Positions 15,201-24,600 of a stretch of 64,000 nt of DNA are shown in pieces. Positions within the stretch are counted from its first letter, which is position 1, and every line of letters begins with the position of its first letter. The DNA is taken from the NCBI GenBank assembly GCA_017478225.1, contig JAFVDX010000001.1, positions 1-64,000 of the forward strand, in the 5' to 3' direction. The notes beneath the pieces are model-generated. The model did no database searches, was not told the DNA's origin, and worked only from the letters and a program-made list of their open reading frames with translations. This DNA is from Paludibacteraceae bacterium (GTDB taxonomy: Bacteria; Bacteroidota; Bacteroidia; Bacteroidales; Paludibacteraceae). The position numbers were made by a program, and so were the translations under genes.

Positions 15201-15661
15201 TCTACGGCATCCCAAGTGGCTGCGGGGTAGTTGTCTTGTGATTGCAGTTTGAGGTTGAACTTAGTGGCAGATGGGAAGTACTGGTCTTTGGAGAGGGTAT
15301 AGACTTTAGTATTAGTCTCCATTGCATTTAGTTGTCCGTTGGTTGTAGCATAGAGTTCGGTTTGTCCATTAGAAATGACGATATTGTTGTTGTTTTGTGG
15401 TTTGTAGTATCCCCATTCGGTAATAACATCGACATCAGCGCTTAGGAAATGCGGTATGGGATAGATTGCGAATCCGTTGTAACCGGAGACGGAGTATTCG
15501 TACCCATTGGTAGATGTGAGTTTGAAACCCCATCCGAAGTTGTTGTCGCTTGTGAGCATCATATATGCCCAATCAGCAGGCTCTTCGATAGCCTGAGTTT
15601 TGACTGTTGGCATTGCCACGAGTAGTAGCGATAGTGCCAGGAGAGAGAAAATCTTTTTCAT
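12257..15661 (-). CDS. Large secreted T9SS cargo protein with Fn3-like and InlB-type repeats
   Basis: A 1,134-residue exported protein. It has a signal peptide (1-24) and several fibronectin-III-like segments, recognisable by repeated W-D/E-x-P/A-x-x-Y patterns such as FTITWDAVPDADSYLIAA. Two divergent InlB B-repeat-like units follow, with FSEWSDHNEDNPRNYKVTK and FSKWSEGETKEKITLTLDNN, each ending in TAxF. A C-terminal 70-residue type IX sorting tail ends GLYILKINNNTTKLIIK. The likely fate is export across the outer membrane and surface attachment, perhaps as an adhesin or carbohydrate-binding protein. No catalytic motif was seen. It is 30 bases downstream of the secreted endonuclease gene. 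Confidence 0.8.
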   Translation of the reverse strand: MKKIFSLLALSLLLVAMPTVKTQAIEEPADWAYMMLTSDNNFGWGFKLTSTNGYEYSVSGYNGFAIYPIPHFLSADVDVITEWGYYKPQNNNNIVISNGQTELYATTNGQLNAMETNTKVYTLSKDQYFPSATKFNLKLQSQDNYPAATWDAVEGATRYYYQLMDLDNNLSVLTYGYETTNQWQHYSQLNESKSLLLVVIALNQNTPITYDTSTESFTPTIVGTTTFRIHVPTGVEYPSEDIYICARDSYDESHYFECMKMDKKEGNWYEKEITMNTTNAEVTISDQEITSFYNLPSIPYVYPVNINKAATQRCYEIYYNGSGYYSMYLAEDCNAPDHDYRAKDIKVTTSPGKATYSWTSTDKPNAFSAYINGQYFHTQKSEVTWYADNATTATAPAIEIYPLDQYNNYYGAPVSYAAGESIEPTIYKPQNFQVTDNKNNTFTITWDAVPDADSYLIAAKSPSTSYFNDCSNQRAHSFTTDILDEKGTWTLRVYAYDKDNVMMGTADVNLDLAELYTINECNVRVLIPNDSRFDTQNGVFAWWKSNNNTAGKAVQGTKEGSTNWYSFTITDIPDPAFDLMIIDNENKSLASHTTTNLADLRLNSLCAEIRYSTTSSHDLFITDCNQQEHNYTPTNLKADVSVEGRVLLTWDAPEKLPEGYYYEIYLKFNDGKSPAEEWIYPEGKGNNTNAVFFSTQDRQVEYWIITVHKIPNTLAASDKGDGFSITGATNALTNLQATTTDNENFNFTWEDPNNHGSYRIGFYTSSSCQPGDLLFLDYTKSTSYSHHFRSYHYNIYWKVTALDSKEFTLDEALATKTISINPKNVYGLTEYNAQVDKMTVKFSWKSSVDPDQYNILINQEETFQLKNVKSPYTYTFKTAGYTNWSVQFMEKNSKGELFCISSSYGGTFTLITPAEKYYTLIVKTSEGGSVNESVSGNYPEGATVTLEATPDQGKKFSEWSDHNEDNPRNYKVTKDVTLTAKFTDAKKYKITVDVTPKNSGIVKINGKEADSYEDFEGTEITLEAVANQGYLFSKWSEGETKEKITLTLDNNLDYTAEFIAEDNAVETVLVDNAQILIDGNNITVITNNTQSISLYDATGRIIQNTNSQEAHFQVTHTGLYILKINNNTTKLIIK

Positions 15662-15691
15662 AACTGTATTGTTTTTAGATTTATATATAGT

Positions 15692-17197
15692 TTACTGAAC
15701 AATAATTTTCTGTGAGATTTGGTTGTATTTGATTATGTAAATACCTTTGGGGAGGTTATGTTTCAATTGTTTTATTGTCATGTTGGGGTATTTCCGTCCC
15801 ATGATATCGAATACTTGGACAATTGATTCAGGGTTGATATAGTTCTGGAGTTGTGTTGTAGTGTTTTCTTCTTTTTTGAAGAGGCTGATGGGTTGTTGTG
15901 TATTTTGTTTGTAGTAACGGAATATTTTTTGTGATGCTTGTGTGTTGAATCTGAGGTATGTGTTGTTATGTACGATATCGACGGAGTTGGCTGAGCAACT
16001 GATGTTATGTGGTAGTGGTGTAGTTTGTGCTTTGAGGTTGTTGCCTCCGTCGGGGTTGCCGATATAGAGGTTATTGGTTGTTTTGAGTGCCCATCCGGAG
16101 CCACATTTCTCTATAGTGATAGCGCAGGGGTCGATAGTGGCAGAGGCATTGATTTGGTCTTGTGAGATGGTTATGGCTTTTTGTGGTCCGTTTTTGCTGG
16201 CTGTAGTGATTTGAGCGCCATTGAGAGCGTAGTATTCGTAGTTGTCGTCGTCTTCGAATACGATGAGATAGGTGCCTGTCCAGTCGCTGAGGTCATTTTT
16301 CACGCGGTAGTAATTGCCATTGGTTTTGTCTTGTTCTTGTGGTTGTTCGGGGTTGGCGGGTTGATAGTCAGTGTATGGAGATGTGAGGTTTTGCAGGCTA
16401 ACGGTTTGTCCTTTTTTGTTTCCCCAGAGGTATTCTGCGAGTTCTGGATAGTCGATGAAGGGGTTGCGGTTGCCTTGTGTGGATTCGATGGAGTCGTTTC
16501 TGGCGAGTTCTTTTTCGGAGACGGGGTCTTGTCGGTGCCAATTGAGTAGTAGGTTGACGCTATAGGTTGTGAGTCCGAAATTGGCATCGGCGGTGAAGGT
16601 GCCGTTGAACATGACTGCACCTTCGGTGGATTTATTGGCAGCGAGCATCCATCTGACGAGAGTACCGAAATAGCCTCGTGCGAGGTCACCTTTGTATTGT
16701 GGAGTAGGTTCGAAGCACTGTATTCCTGCGGCGTTGTATCCGAATTTGGATGTACCGCAGGCGGTGTATGAGCCAGTGACTTCGCCGTAGGGGTGATTGG
16801 AGCGTATGTTGTTGGCGCGGGAGTCGGTAGGCAGGAGGTGGAAGAGGTCGCATCCTTGTCGTGTTTCTTTGTTTTCGCTTCCCCACCAACTTTTAGGGAT
16901 ACTATGTTCTTTGTTCCAACTGTCGCATATTTTGGAGTTGCCGCCATTAGCATCGTCGCAGTCGAAGAGGCAGTCGGTATAGACATCGATGATTTGTCCG
17001 TTTTTGCTATCGACGATACACATATATTTTTCGAGTTCGTCGTAGTCTAACTGAGTGTATCCTTGTTCGGCGCATTGTTTGATAGCGTTGAAGAGTTGGA
17101 CACCTGATTTGCCTTCGAGAGCGGAATAGTGGTTGGTTTTAGGAGCCGCCCAAAGCAGGATTGGCAGAAGGGATAATATGATAGTTATTTTACGCAT
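15692..17197 (-). CDS. Secreted endonuclease I family nuclease with T9SS tail
   Basis: A 501-residue exported DNA/RNA endonuclease of the EndA/NucM (endonuclease I) family. The signature NKEHSIPKSWWG supplies the catalytic histidine, and GCDLFHLLPTDSRANNIRSN is also typical. A type IX sorting domain ends the protein (GIYIIKYNQISQKIIVQ). I chose the ATG at 17,197 because it begins a clean signal peptide, MRKITIILSLLPILLWA. The frame stays open 23 codons further to 17,266, but only through a 9-bp repeat encoding Pro-Asn-Thr. It probably scavenges nucleotides from extracellular DNA. Confidence 0.88.
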   Translation of the reverse strand: MRKITIILSLLPILLWAAPKTNHYSALEGKSGVQLFNAIKQCAEQGYTQLDYDELEKYMCIVDSKNGQIIDVYTDCLFDCDDANGGNSKICDSWNKEHSIPKSWWGSENKETRQGCDLFHLLPTDSRANNIRSNHPYGEVTGSYTACGTSKFGYNAAGIQCFEPTPQYKGDLARGYFGTLVRWMLAANKSTEGAVMFNGTFTADANFGLTTYSVNLLLNWHRQDPVSEKELARNDSIESTQGNRNPFIDYPELAEYLWGNKKGQTVSLQNLTSPYTDYQPANPEQPQEQDKTNGNYYRVKNDLSDWTGTYLIVFEDDDNYEYYALNGAQITTASKNGPQKAITISQDQINASATIDPCAITIEKCGSGWALKTTNNLYIGNPDGGNNLKAQTTPLPHNISCSANSVDIVHNNTYLRFNTQASQKIFRYYKQNTQQPISLFKKEENTTTQLQNYINPESIVQVFDIMGRKYPNMTIKQLKHNLPKGIYIIKYNQISQKIIVQ

Positions 17198-17199
17198 TG

Positions 17200-17256
17200 G
17201 ATTAAGTGGAGTGTTTGGAGTGTTTGGAGTAGTCGGAGTATTCGGAGTGGGAGAAT
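17200..17256. repeat. 9-bp tandem repeat variant (TGGAGTGTT)
   Basis: About five in-phase nonamers, TGGAGTGTT changing to CGGAGTATT, lie between hisS and the endonuclease gene. The period matches the TTAGA arrays but the sequence differs. Confidence 0.8.
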
Positions 17257-17265
17257 TGAAAATCA

Positions 17266-18588
17266 TTACAAGGTAGTTTTTAGGACACCTATTAATTGTT
17301 GTAAAGAGAGTTGTTTTTGCTCGCCGGTTAGCATATTTTTGAGCATAACGACTTGGTTTTGCATTTCAGTTTCTCCGACGATAGCGACAAATGGTATTTG
17401 TTTTTGGTCGGCGTAGTTCATTTGTTTTTTGATTTTGCAGATGTCGGGATATATTTCGGTATTGATACCATTTTGTCGAAGTGCATTAGCCCATGCGAGG
17501 CAATATTGTCTTTCGGCGGATCCAAAGTGAGCGAAGAGCAGTTGAATAGTGTCTTTGCTTGTTTTGGGGTAGAGGTTGAGTTGGTTGAGCACATCATAAA
17601 TTCTGTCGGCACCGAAGGAGATACCTACCCCACTTATGCCGGGCAGTCCGAAGATGCCGGTGAGGTTGTCGTATCGTCCACCTCCTGTGATACTACCTAT
17701 TTCGACATCGAGTGCTTTGACTTCGAAGATGGCCCCTGTATAGTAATTGAGTCCGCGCGCGAGTGTGAGGTCGAGGAGTAGGCTGAAATCGACTGTTGGG
17801 TTGGTTGCATGAGGATTGAGGCTATTGTATGTGCTGAATATCTCTTCGAGTTCGGCGACGCCTTTAAGTCCGATTTCGGAGTTCTGGAGGAAGAGTTTGA
17901 TTTGGTCTAAGGTTTTGATATTTTGTATTTGTGCGAGGGTGTTGATAGCCGATTCGGGAAGTTGTTTTTCTCGTAGTTCGTCGACTACTTTTTCCCATCC
18001 CATCTTGTCTAATTTATCGATTGCGACGGTTATGTCGGTGAGTTTGTCTTCTTGTCCGATAACTTGTGCGATTCCTGCGAGGAGTTTACGGTTGTTGATA
18101 TGTAGCGCCACTCTGACTCCGAGTCGTCGGAATACTTCTTTGACGATTTGTATGAGTTCTACTTCGCAGAGCAGTGAGTCGGTGCCAATTACATCGACAT
18201 CGCACTGGTAGAATTCGCGGTATCGTCCTTTTTGTGGTCTGTCGGCTCGCCAAACGGGTTGTATCTGATATCTTCGGAAGGGGAATTGTATTTTGTCACG
18301 GTTTTGCACGACGAATCGTGCGAAGGGTACGGTTAAGTCGTAGTGTAATCCCTTCTCAGCGGGTTCGCCTGCTTTTTCACCTGAGTTTTGGATACGGAAG
18401 AGCAATTTGTCGCCTTCTTCGCCATATTTACCCATGAGAGTGGAGAGGTTTTCCATTGCGGGTGTTTCGATTTGTTGAAATCCATAGAGTCGGAAGACGC
18501 TACGGATGGTATCGAAGATATAGTTACGGCGGCTCATTTCGTCGGGAGTGAAGTCGCGCGTGCCTTTGGGTATGCTTGGTTTTGTCAT
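17266..18588 (-). CDS. hisS: Histidyl-tRNA synthetase
   Basis: Class II enzyme that charges tRNA-His. The 440 residues contain motif 2 ([20 protein letters not shown]), the histidine-specific [15 protein letters not shown] and GGGRYDNL signatures, and a C-terminal anticodon-binding domain (about 345-440). The start [17 protein letters not shown] is canonical. The start codon overlaps the waaA stop by 4 bases, so the two are translationally linked. Confidence 0.97.
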   Translation of the reverse strand: MTKPSIPKGTRDFTPDEMSRRNYIFDTIRSVFRLYGFQQIETPAMENLSTLMGKYGEEGDKLLFRIQNSGEKAGEPAEKGLHYDLTVPFARFVVQNRDKIQFPFRRYQIQPVWRADRPQKGRYREFYQCDVDVIGTDSLLCEVELIQIVKEVFRRLGVRVALHINNRKLLAGIAQVIGQEDKLTDITVAIDKLDKMGWEKVVDELREKQLPESAINTLAQIQNIKTLDQIKLFLQNSEIGLKGVAELEEIFSTYNSLNPHATNPTVDFSLLLDLTLARGLNYYTGAIFEVKALDVEIGSITGGGRYDNLTGIFGLPGISGVGISFGADRIYDVLNQLNLYPKTSKDTIQLLFAHFGSAERQYCLAWANALRQNGINTEIYPDICKIKKQMNYADQKQIPFVAIVGETEMQNQVVMLKNMLTGEQKQLSLQQLIGVLKTTL

Positions 18589-19802
18589 AATTCTATTGTA
18601 TGTTTGAGATTATCAATTATGAGGTCGGTAGCGTTTTGTTCGCTAATAACATAGTAGTGTGCTGCTTGTGCCATTGATTTAGGGTCGGCGAGCAGCGAGC
18701 ATAGGGTTTGTTCTAATTGTTGATAGTTTTTGATTTCGAATCCTGCGCCGATAGATTTGAGGTCTTGTGCTTCGCGGAAGTATTTATTATTAGGTCCGAA
18801 CACGACGGGCATTGAATAGGCTGCTGCTTCGATGGTGTTATGGATACCTGCTCCGAATCCGCCTCCTATATAAGCGACGGCGCCATAGCGATAGAGTCGG
18901 GAGAGCAGTCCCATTTGATCGACCACAACGACACGGGCGGCGGGGGCATTTTGGCGGTTGAGTTCGGAATAGAGTATGTATTTACCTTCAAAGAGGTTGA
19001 AGATAAATTGCAAGTGAGAGGGGTTTATTTCATGAGGTACGAGGACGAGTTGCAGGTCGTCGTGTTCACGGATAAAGCGTGCGAGGAGTTGTTCGTCTTT
19101 GGGCCAAGTACTGCCTGCCACTATGGTTTTTGGCTTGATGAGACAATTGATTTGCGAGAATTTAGAATTATCTTCTTGAGCCGCCACTTGCAGGACACGG
19201 TTGAATCGCGGGTCGCCGCAGACGACAGAGTTGTTAATACCATATTTTTCGAGCAAGAGGCGAGATTGTTGGTCTTGCACCATAATAGAGGTAAAGCATT
19301 TTAGCAGCGAGCGATAAGCGGGTCCTATAATGGGGCGGAAGAAAGCCTGATATGGACGGAAGATACTTGCAATGCTAAAAGTGGGAACAGCGGATTTTTT
19401 AAGTTGTTTAAGGTAAGCAGGCCAGTATTCGTATTTCACGAAAATGGCTGCAATAAGATTTCCGTTGAAGGCAGAGATGAATTTTCGCGCATTGCGGTTA
19501 GTTGCGAAAGGCAGGTAGATGACCAAGTCGGCGAGCGGATAGTCTTTTTTGGCTTCATATCCTGAGGGGGAGAAGAAAGAGACGACTATCTTGATGTTTG
19601 GGGAGAGTTGTTTTAGTTTTTCGATGACGGGTCTGCCTTGTTCAAATTCGCCTACAGAGGCGGCATGGAGCCAAAGGAATTTACCGCCATTAGAAGTAAA
19701 GTCTTGCAGGCGGGAGAGGCTTTGCTTTTGTCCTTGCACTAATTTGCGTGCTTTAGGGTTCCATAGGGCTGCAATTTTTAATATAAGAAAATATAGCCAC
19801 AT
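18585..19802 (-). CDS. waaA: 3-deoxy-D-manno-octulosonic acid (Kdo) transferase
   Basis: Adds Kdo to the lipid A precursor at the cytoplasmic face of the inner membrane. It is a GT-B glycosyltransferase of 405 residues with an N-terminal membrane anchor. The motif [19 protein letters not shown] (about 45-63) includes the catalytic base Glu of the GE pair. [11 protein letters not shown] and [26 protein letters not shown] bind the donor. It is first in a minus-strand operon with hisS, from a promoter at 19,825-19,856. It fits with lpxH and lptD elsewhere in the window. Confidence 0.95.
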   Translation of the reverse strand: MWLYFLILKIAALWNPKARKLVQGQKQSLSRLQDFTSNGGKFLWLHAASVGEFEQGRPVIEKLKQLSPNIKIVVSFFSPSGYEAKKDYPLADLVIYLPFATNRNARKFISAFNGNLIAAIFVKYEYWPAYLKQLKKSAVPTFSIASIFRPYQAFFRPIIGPAYRSLLKCFTSIMVQDQQSRLLLEKYGINNSVVCGDPRFNRVLQVAAQEDNSKFSQINCLIKPKTIVAGSTWPKDEQLLARFIREHDDLQLVLVPHEINPSHLQFIFNLFEGKYILYSELNRQNAPAARVVVVDQMGLLSRLYRYGAVAYIGGGFGAGIHNTIEAAAYSMPVVFGPNNKYFREAQDLKSIGAGFEIKNYQQLEQTLCSLLADPKSMAQAAHYYVISEQNATDLIIDNLKHTIEL

Positions 19803-19824
19803 TTATGCTAAATTTATAATCGCT

Positions 19825-19856
19825 GCAAAGTTACAAAAAAGGTATGAAATATGAAA
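19825..19856 (-). promoter_or_regulatory. waaA promoter
   Basis: TAACTTTGC on the minus strand (19,825-19,833), with TTTC in place of TTTG at -33 (19,853-19,856) after 19 bases. It implies a leader of about 20 bases. It overlaps the divergent tsaD promoter. Confidence 0.6.
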
Positions 19857-19874
19857 AACTTTTTGTAATTTTGC
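19843..19874 (+). promoter_or_regulatory. tsaD promoter
   Basis: A perfect -7 element TAATTTTGC (19,866-19,874) with a weak -33 (TATG, 19,843-19,846) at 19 bases. The -33 regions of this and the divergent waaA promoter interleave, so the two may compete. Confidence 0.55.
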
Positions 19875-19922
19875 GGCGTAAAGTAAATTTATATTATCAT
19901 TTATTCAAACAATTACAAATCA

Positions 19923-20939
19923 GTGATAACAATACTTGCCATAGAGAGTTCGTGTGATGATACTTCGGCTGCGGTGCTCAGAGATGGTATTCTTTTGAGT
20001 AATGTGACGGCTTCTCAGAAGGTACATGAGGAGTACGGAGGAGTGGTGCCGGAGTTGGCCAGCAGGGCGCATGAGCAGAATATAGTACCTGTGATAGACA
20101 CTGCATTGAAGCGTGCTAATGTTAGAAAAGAAGAATTGTCGGCCATTGCTTTTACTCGTGGTCCCGGGTTGTTGGGTTCGTTGTTGGTAGGGACTTCGTT
20201 TGCCAAGGGCTTGGCTATTGCGCTGGGTATTCCGTTGATAGAAGTGAATCATTTGCAGGGTCATGTGTTGGCTCATTTTGTGAGTGAGGGTAAAGAAGAC
20301 GAGCGGCATCCTTCGTTCCCGTTTATATGTTTGTTGGTGAGCGGTGGTAACTCACAGATTATCTTGCTTGAAGCATGGAATAAGATGACAATAGTTGGTC
20401 AGACGATAGATGATGCTGCTGGTGAGGCATTTGACAAATGTGCCAAAGTGATGGGGCTACCCTACCCTGGTGGTCCGTGGATTGACCGTTTGGCAAAAGA
20501 AGGAAACCCTGAGAGGTTTAGTTTTGCAAAGCCCAATATTGAAAGGTATGATTATAGTTTTTCGGGTCTGAAGACTTCGTTTTTGTATTTCTTGAGGGAC
20601 AACCTGAAAGAGAACAAGAATTTTATTGAAGAGAATAAGGCGGATTTATGTGCTTCGCTGCAAAAGACTGTGGTTGATATATTGATGAATAAGTTGCGTA
20701 AAGCGGCGAAGGATTATCATATAAGTCAAGTAGCGGTAGCGGGAGGTGTGAGTGCTAACAGTGCATTGAGGCAGGCATTTATAGACTATGGCAAGAGACA
20801 TAAGGTGGAGGTATTTATTCCGCCGTTCAGTTATACGACGGACAATGCTGCGATGATAGCACAAGCCGCATATTTCAAATATCAGGCAGGAGAATTTTGT
20901 GAGTTGGAGGCTGTGCCGTTTGCAAGGACGGTGGTGTAA
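19923..20939 (+). CDS. tsaD: tRNA N6-threonylcarbamoyladenosine transferase TsaD
   Basis: Transfers the threonylcarbamoyl group to A37 of ANN-decoding tRNAs, together with TsaB and TsaE. The 338 residues are a Kae1/ASKHA fold. The N-terminal IESSCDDTSAAV and the metal-binding HxxxH in VNHLQGHVLAH are present, with LLVSGGNS and GGVSANSALR for ATP. The start codon is GTG at 19,923; it gives a normal N-terminus and no better ATG is near. A 9-bp array separates it from the exosortase-like gene. Confidence 0.96.
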   Translation: MITILAIESSCDDTSAAVLRDGILLSNVTASQKVHEEYGGVVPELASRAHEQNIVPVIDTALKRANVRKEELSAIAFTRGPGLLGSLLVGTSFAKGLAIALGIPLIEVNHLQGHVLAHFVSEGKEDERHPSFPFICLLVSGGNSQIILLEAWNKMTIVGQTIDDAAGEAFDKCAKVMGLPYPGGPWIDRLAKEGNPERFSFAKPNIERYDYSFSGLKTSFLYFLRDNLKENKNFIEENKADLCASLQKTVVDILMNKLRKAAKDYHISQVAVAGGVSANSALRQAFIDYGKRHKVEVFIPPFSYTTDNAAMIAQAAYFKYQAGEFCELEAVPFARTVV

Positions 20940-20942
20940 GGG

Positions 20943-21012
20943 GTGGATAGAAGCCTTAGAGAACTTAGAGAACTTAGAGAACTTAGAGAACTTAGAGAAC
21001 TTAGAATATTTA
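20943..21012. repeat. 9-bp array (CTTAGAGAA)
   Basis: Five exact CTTAGAGAA units plus flanking variants. Translated in frame with the next gene it reads Leu-Glu-Asn repeats, so the open frame runs back into tsaD. I treat it as a spacer. Confidence 0.93.
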
Positions 21013-21015
21013 GAG

Positions 21016-21588
21016 ATGAGAGAGAAGATAGAGAAATATAAAGATATATTGGCGCCGTATTGGGATGTGATATTGTTTTTGGTGTGTATGTTTGCTGCCA
21101 ATTTCTTTTGGAAACTGACGATCGATGCAGATGAGCACGGAGGGCCGGTGCATTGGTTTGGGATGGACATCTCTGCGCCTTTTGATTTTTTGGCTTCGAA
21201 TATAGCCCAAACTATACATTGGTTGGTTTCGCTGACAAGAGACACACTGATATACATACCGCCAAACAGATTAGTGTTTACAAGTACAGGGCATGGAGAG
21301 ACAATAATATGGGGATGTACTGCCATCAAACAAGCATTTATATGGATGATTATCATTTTGTTTGCCCGCGGGAAATGGTATCATAAACTTTGGTTTATTC
21401 CGTTGGGTTGGGTTTGTTGCCATTTGTTTAATATATTCAGACTATATATCATTACTTTAGTAATTGAATATCATAATGATATGTTTAGTTTGATGCATGA
21501 TTATCTTTTCAAATATTTATTTTACTTTATGCTTTTTATGCTTTGGGTATGGTGGACTGAGAAGATAGCGGGGAAAAAGATGGAATAA
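21016..21588 (+). CDS. Exosortase/archaeosortase family protein
   Basis: A 190-residue integral membrane protein with about five hydrophobic segments. It carries the exosortase catalytic triad: Cys101 in WGCTAIKQ, Arg142 in NIFRLYI and His161 in MHDYLFKY, in the correct order and within membrane segments. Exosortases cleave and process C-terminal sorting tags such as PEP-CTERM. No such substrate is seen in the window. The ATG at 21,016 follows a Leu-Glu-Asn-coding repeat array and gives MREKIEKYKDIL. It sits between tsaD and dnaE, both on the same strand. The family assignment is good; the substrate is unknown. Confidence 0.8.
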   Translation: MREKIEKYKDILAPYWDVILFLVCMFAANFFWKLTIDADEHGGPVHWFGMDISAPFDFLASNIAQTIHWLVSLTRDTLIYIPPNRLVFTSTGHGETIIWGCTAIKQAFIWMIIILFARGKWYHKLWFIPLGWVCCHLFNIFRLYIITLVIEYHNDMFSLMHDYLFKYLFYFMLFMLWVWWTEKIAGKKME

Positions 21589-21589
21589 A

Positions 21590-21645
21590 GGGCTTAGAGG
21601 ACTTAGAGGACTTAGAGGATTTAGATATTTTAGAAATTAATTTAG
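21590..21645. repeat. 9-bp TTAGA array upstream of dnaE
   Basis: Units GGGCTTAGA, GGACTTAGA twice, GGATTTAGA and TATTTTAGA in phase, ending about 12 bases before the dnaE ATG. Confidence 0.88.
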
Positions 21646-21656
21646 AGCAGAAAGAT

Positions 21657-24600
21657 ATGAATTTTACTCACTTACATGTTCACTCACATTACAGTATTTT
21701 GGATGGGATGTCGAAGGTTCCAGCCATTGTTGATAAATGTCAGCGCAGTGGAATGAACGCTGTTGCCTTGACTGATCATGGAAATATGTATGGTATAAAG
21801 GAGTTTTTGGATTATTGCAAGAAGGTGAATGGCAAGGCGGGTAAGAAAGTTAGTGAGTGTAAGGAGCAGATAGAGAAGGCTCGTCGTCAGGTAGAGCAGT
21901 TGCCGGAGTTGGAAGAAGCGCTCAGGCAGGAGCAGGACAGGCATGAGTATGAGTCGATACAGTCGAAGATAGCCGATGCCAAGAAGGCGGAGAAGATGTT
22001 GCCTGAATTAGAAGCCGAACTGCCGAAATTAGAGAAGAAAGCGGCAGAATATGTGCCTTTTAAGCCAATAGTGGGAGTAGAGGCATATTGTGCGAGGCGT
22101 TCGAGGCACTCGAAAGACAAGGGTTTTAAGCAGATAACGGGTGAGAACAAAGAGATTATAGTTGACCGCAGCGGTTGGCACTTGATATTATTGGCAAAGA
22201 ACAGGACGGGGTATCACAACTTGTGCAAGATGGTTAGTTTGTCGTTTATTGAGGGTTTTTATGACCGTCCGCGTATAGACAAAGAGTTGTTGGAGCAGTA
22301 TCATGAGGGCATAATTTGTTCGTCGGCATGTTTGGGCGGGGAGTTGCCGCAGTATATTCTTCAGGGAAAGATAGATAAGGCAGAGGAGTCGATTGAGTGG
22401 TTTAAGTCGGTATTTGGAGAGGATTATTACATAGAACTGATGCGTCATAAGACGGACAAGCCCAATGCGGAAAAGAGCACTTATGAGAAGCAACAGAAAG
22501 TGAACGAAGTACTTGTGGAATTAGCAAGGAAACATGGTGTGAAGATAATATGCACCAATGATGCGCATTTTGTAGAAGAAGAGCATGCAGAGGCGCACGA
22601 CAGGTTGATTTGTTTGAGCACGGGCAGGTATATTGACGAAACGGATCGTTTGCATTATACCAAGCAAGAGTGGATAAAGACGCCTGAGGAGATGGCGGCT
22701 ATATTCAGTGATTTGCCGGAGGCGATAGAGAACACTCAGGAGATAGTGGATAAAGTGGAGATATACGACATTGACTCGGCGCCTATTATGCCGTTGTTTG
22801 ATATACCAAAGGAATTTGGGACTGAGGAAGAATATCGTCAGAAATTCACGCACGAGGATCTCTTCAATGAGTTTACGCGTAACGAGAAGGGCGAGGTGGT
22901 GCTCAGTCAGGAAGAAGCGGAAAAGAAAATAAAGAAATTAGGTGGATATGATAGGCTTTACAGAATAAAATTTGAGGCTGATTATCTTGCTAAGTTGGCA
23001 TGGGAGGGTGCAAAGAAGCGTTATCCCGGGGATTTGCTTACCGACGAGCACAAGGAGCGAATAAATTATGAATTGCACATAATGAAGACGATGGGTTTTC
23101 CGGGGTACTTTCTTATTGTGATGGATTATATTCGTGCGGCAAGAGAGGAATTAGGTGTATCGGTGGGTCCGGGTCGTGGTTCGGCTGCGGGTTCAGTGGT
23201 GGCATATTGCTTGTGGATTACGGATTTGGACCCAATAAAATACGATTTGCTTTTTGAGCGATTCTTGAATCCTGACCGAATCTCGCTGCCAGATATAGAT
23301 GTAGATTTTGATGATGCGGGTCGTGAGCGTGTATTGAATTGGGTTAGTGAGAAATACGGCAAGACGCATGTGGCACATATCATCACTTACAACACTATGG
23401 CTGCCAAATCGGCTATTGCGGATGTAGGTAGGGTACAAAGGGTGCCGCTGCCAGAAGTGAATGCGATAAAGAAACTGATTCCTGATAAGTTTCCTGATGA
23501 GTTGAAAGACGAGAAGGGCAAGACGCCGAAAGTGAATTTAAGGAATTGCTACAAGTATGTAGATGAACTGAAGGCGTTGATAAATGGTCAGGACGAGAAT
23601 GTGAGCAGTATGCTTCATTATGCAGAGGAGTTGGAGGATACGATTCGTCAGGTAGGGATACATGCTTGTGGTGTGATAATTGGTGCTGATGATTTGACTA
23701 AGTTTGCGCCGCTTGCCGTAGTGAAGGACAAAAAGACGGGTGAGGACCAGATGGTGACCGAGTATGATGGTCATGTGATTGAGTCGGTGGGGCTTATCAA
23801 AATGGATTTTTTAGGACTGACCACACTGACCATTATCAAAGAGACACTCAAAGACATAGCCCTCTCAAAGGGTAAAGATGCAGTACCTGATATAGACCAT
23901 ATCCCTATTGATGATCCACTGACATATAAACTTTTTCAGGAAGGCAGGACGGTGGCAGTATTTCAATTTGAGTCGCCCGGGATGCAGAAGCACATGAAGA
24001 ATTTGCGTCCCACACAAATAGGTGATTTGATAGCCATGAATGCGTTGTATCGTCCGGGACCGATGGATTATATTGACTCTTTTATTCGTCGCAAGCATGG
24101 TTTGGAACCTATAACATACGATATTCCGGTGATGGATAAATATCTCAAGGAGACCTACGGAATAACGGTGTATCAAGAGCAGGTGATGTTGTTGTCTCGT
24201 CTTTTGGCAGGTTTTACTCGTGGTCAGGCCGACTCATTAAGAAAGGCGATGGGAAAGAAGATATTTGCTATGCTTCAGGACCTGAAACCTAAGTTTATTG
24301 AAGGGGGCAAGAAAAACGGTCATGATCAGAAAGTGCTGGAGAAGATATGGTCAGACTGGGAGGCTTTTGCTTCGTATGCCTTCAACAAGTCGCATGCGGC
24401 ATGTTATGCTTGGGTGGCATATCAAACGGCCTATTTGAAAGCACATTTCCCGTCAGAGTTTATGGCAGCCAACCTGACTGTAAGTAAGAGTGATATTTCA
24501 CGAGTGACGGTATTGATGGACGAGTGTCGCTCAATGGGTATAAAAGTGCTGAGACCTGATGTGAATGAGTCGGAGATGAATTTTACAGTAAACGAAGAAG

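Noticed and set aside
12353..17050. Plus-strand frames opposite the T9SS cargo and endonuclease genes
   Set aside because: They are Val/Cys/Phe-rich shadows of the minus-strand genes with no start context.
20899..21015. Upstream extension of the exosortase-like gene
   Set aside because: The extension is the end of tsaD in another frame plus the repeat array; the ATG at 21,016 gives a normal membrane-protein start.
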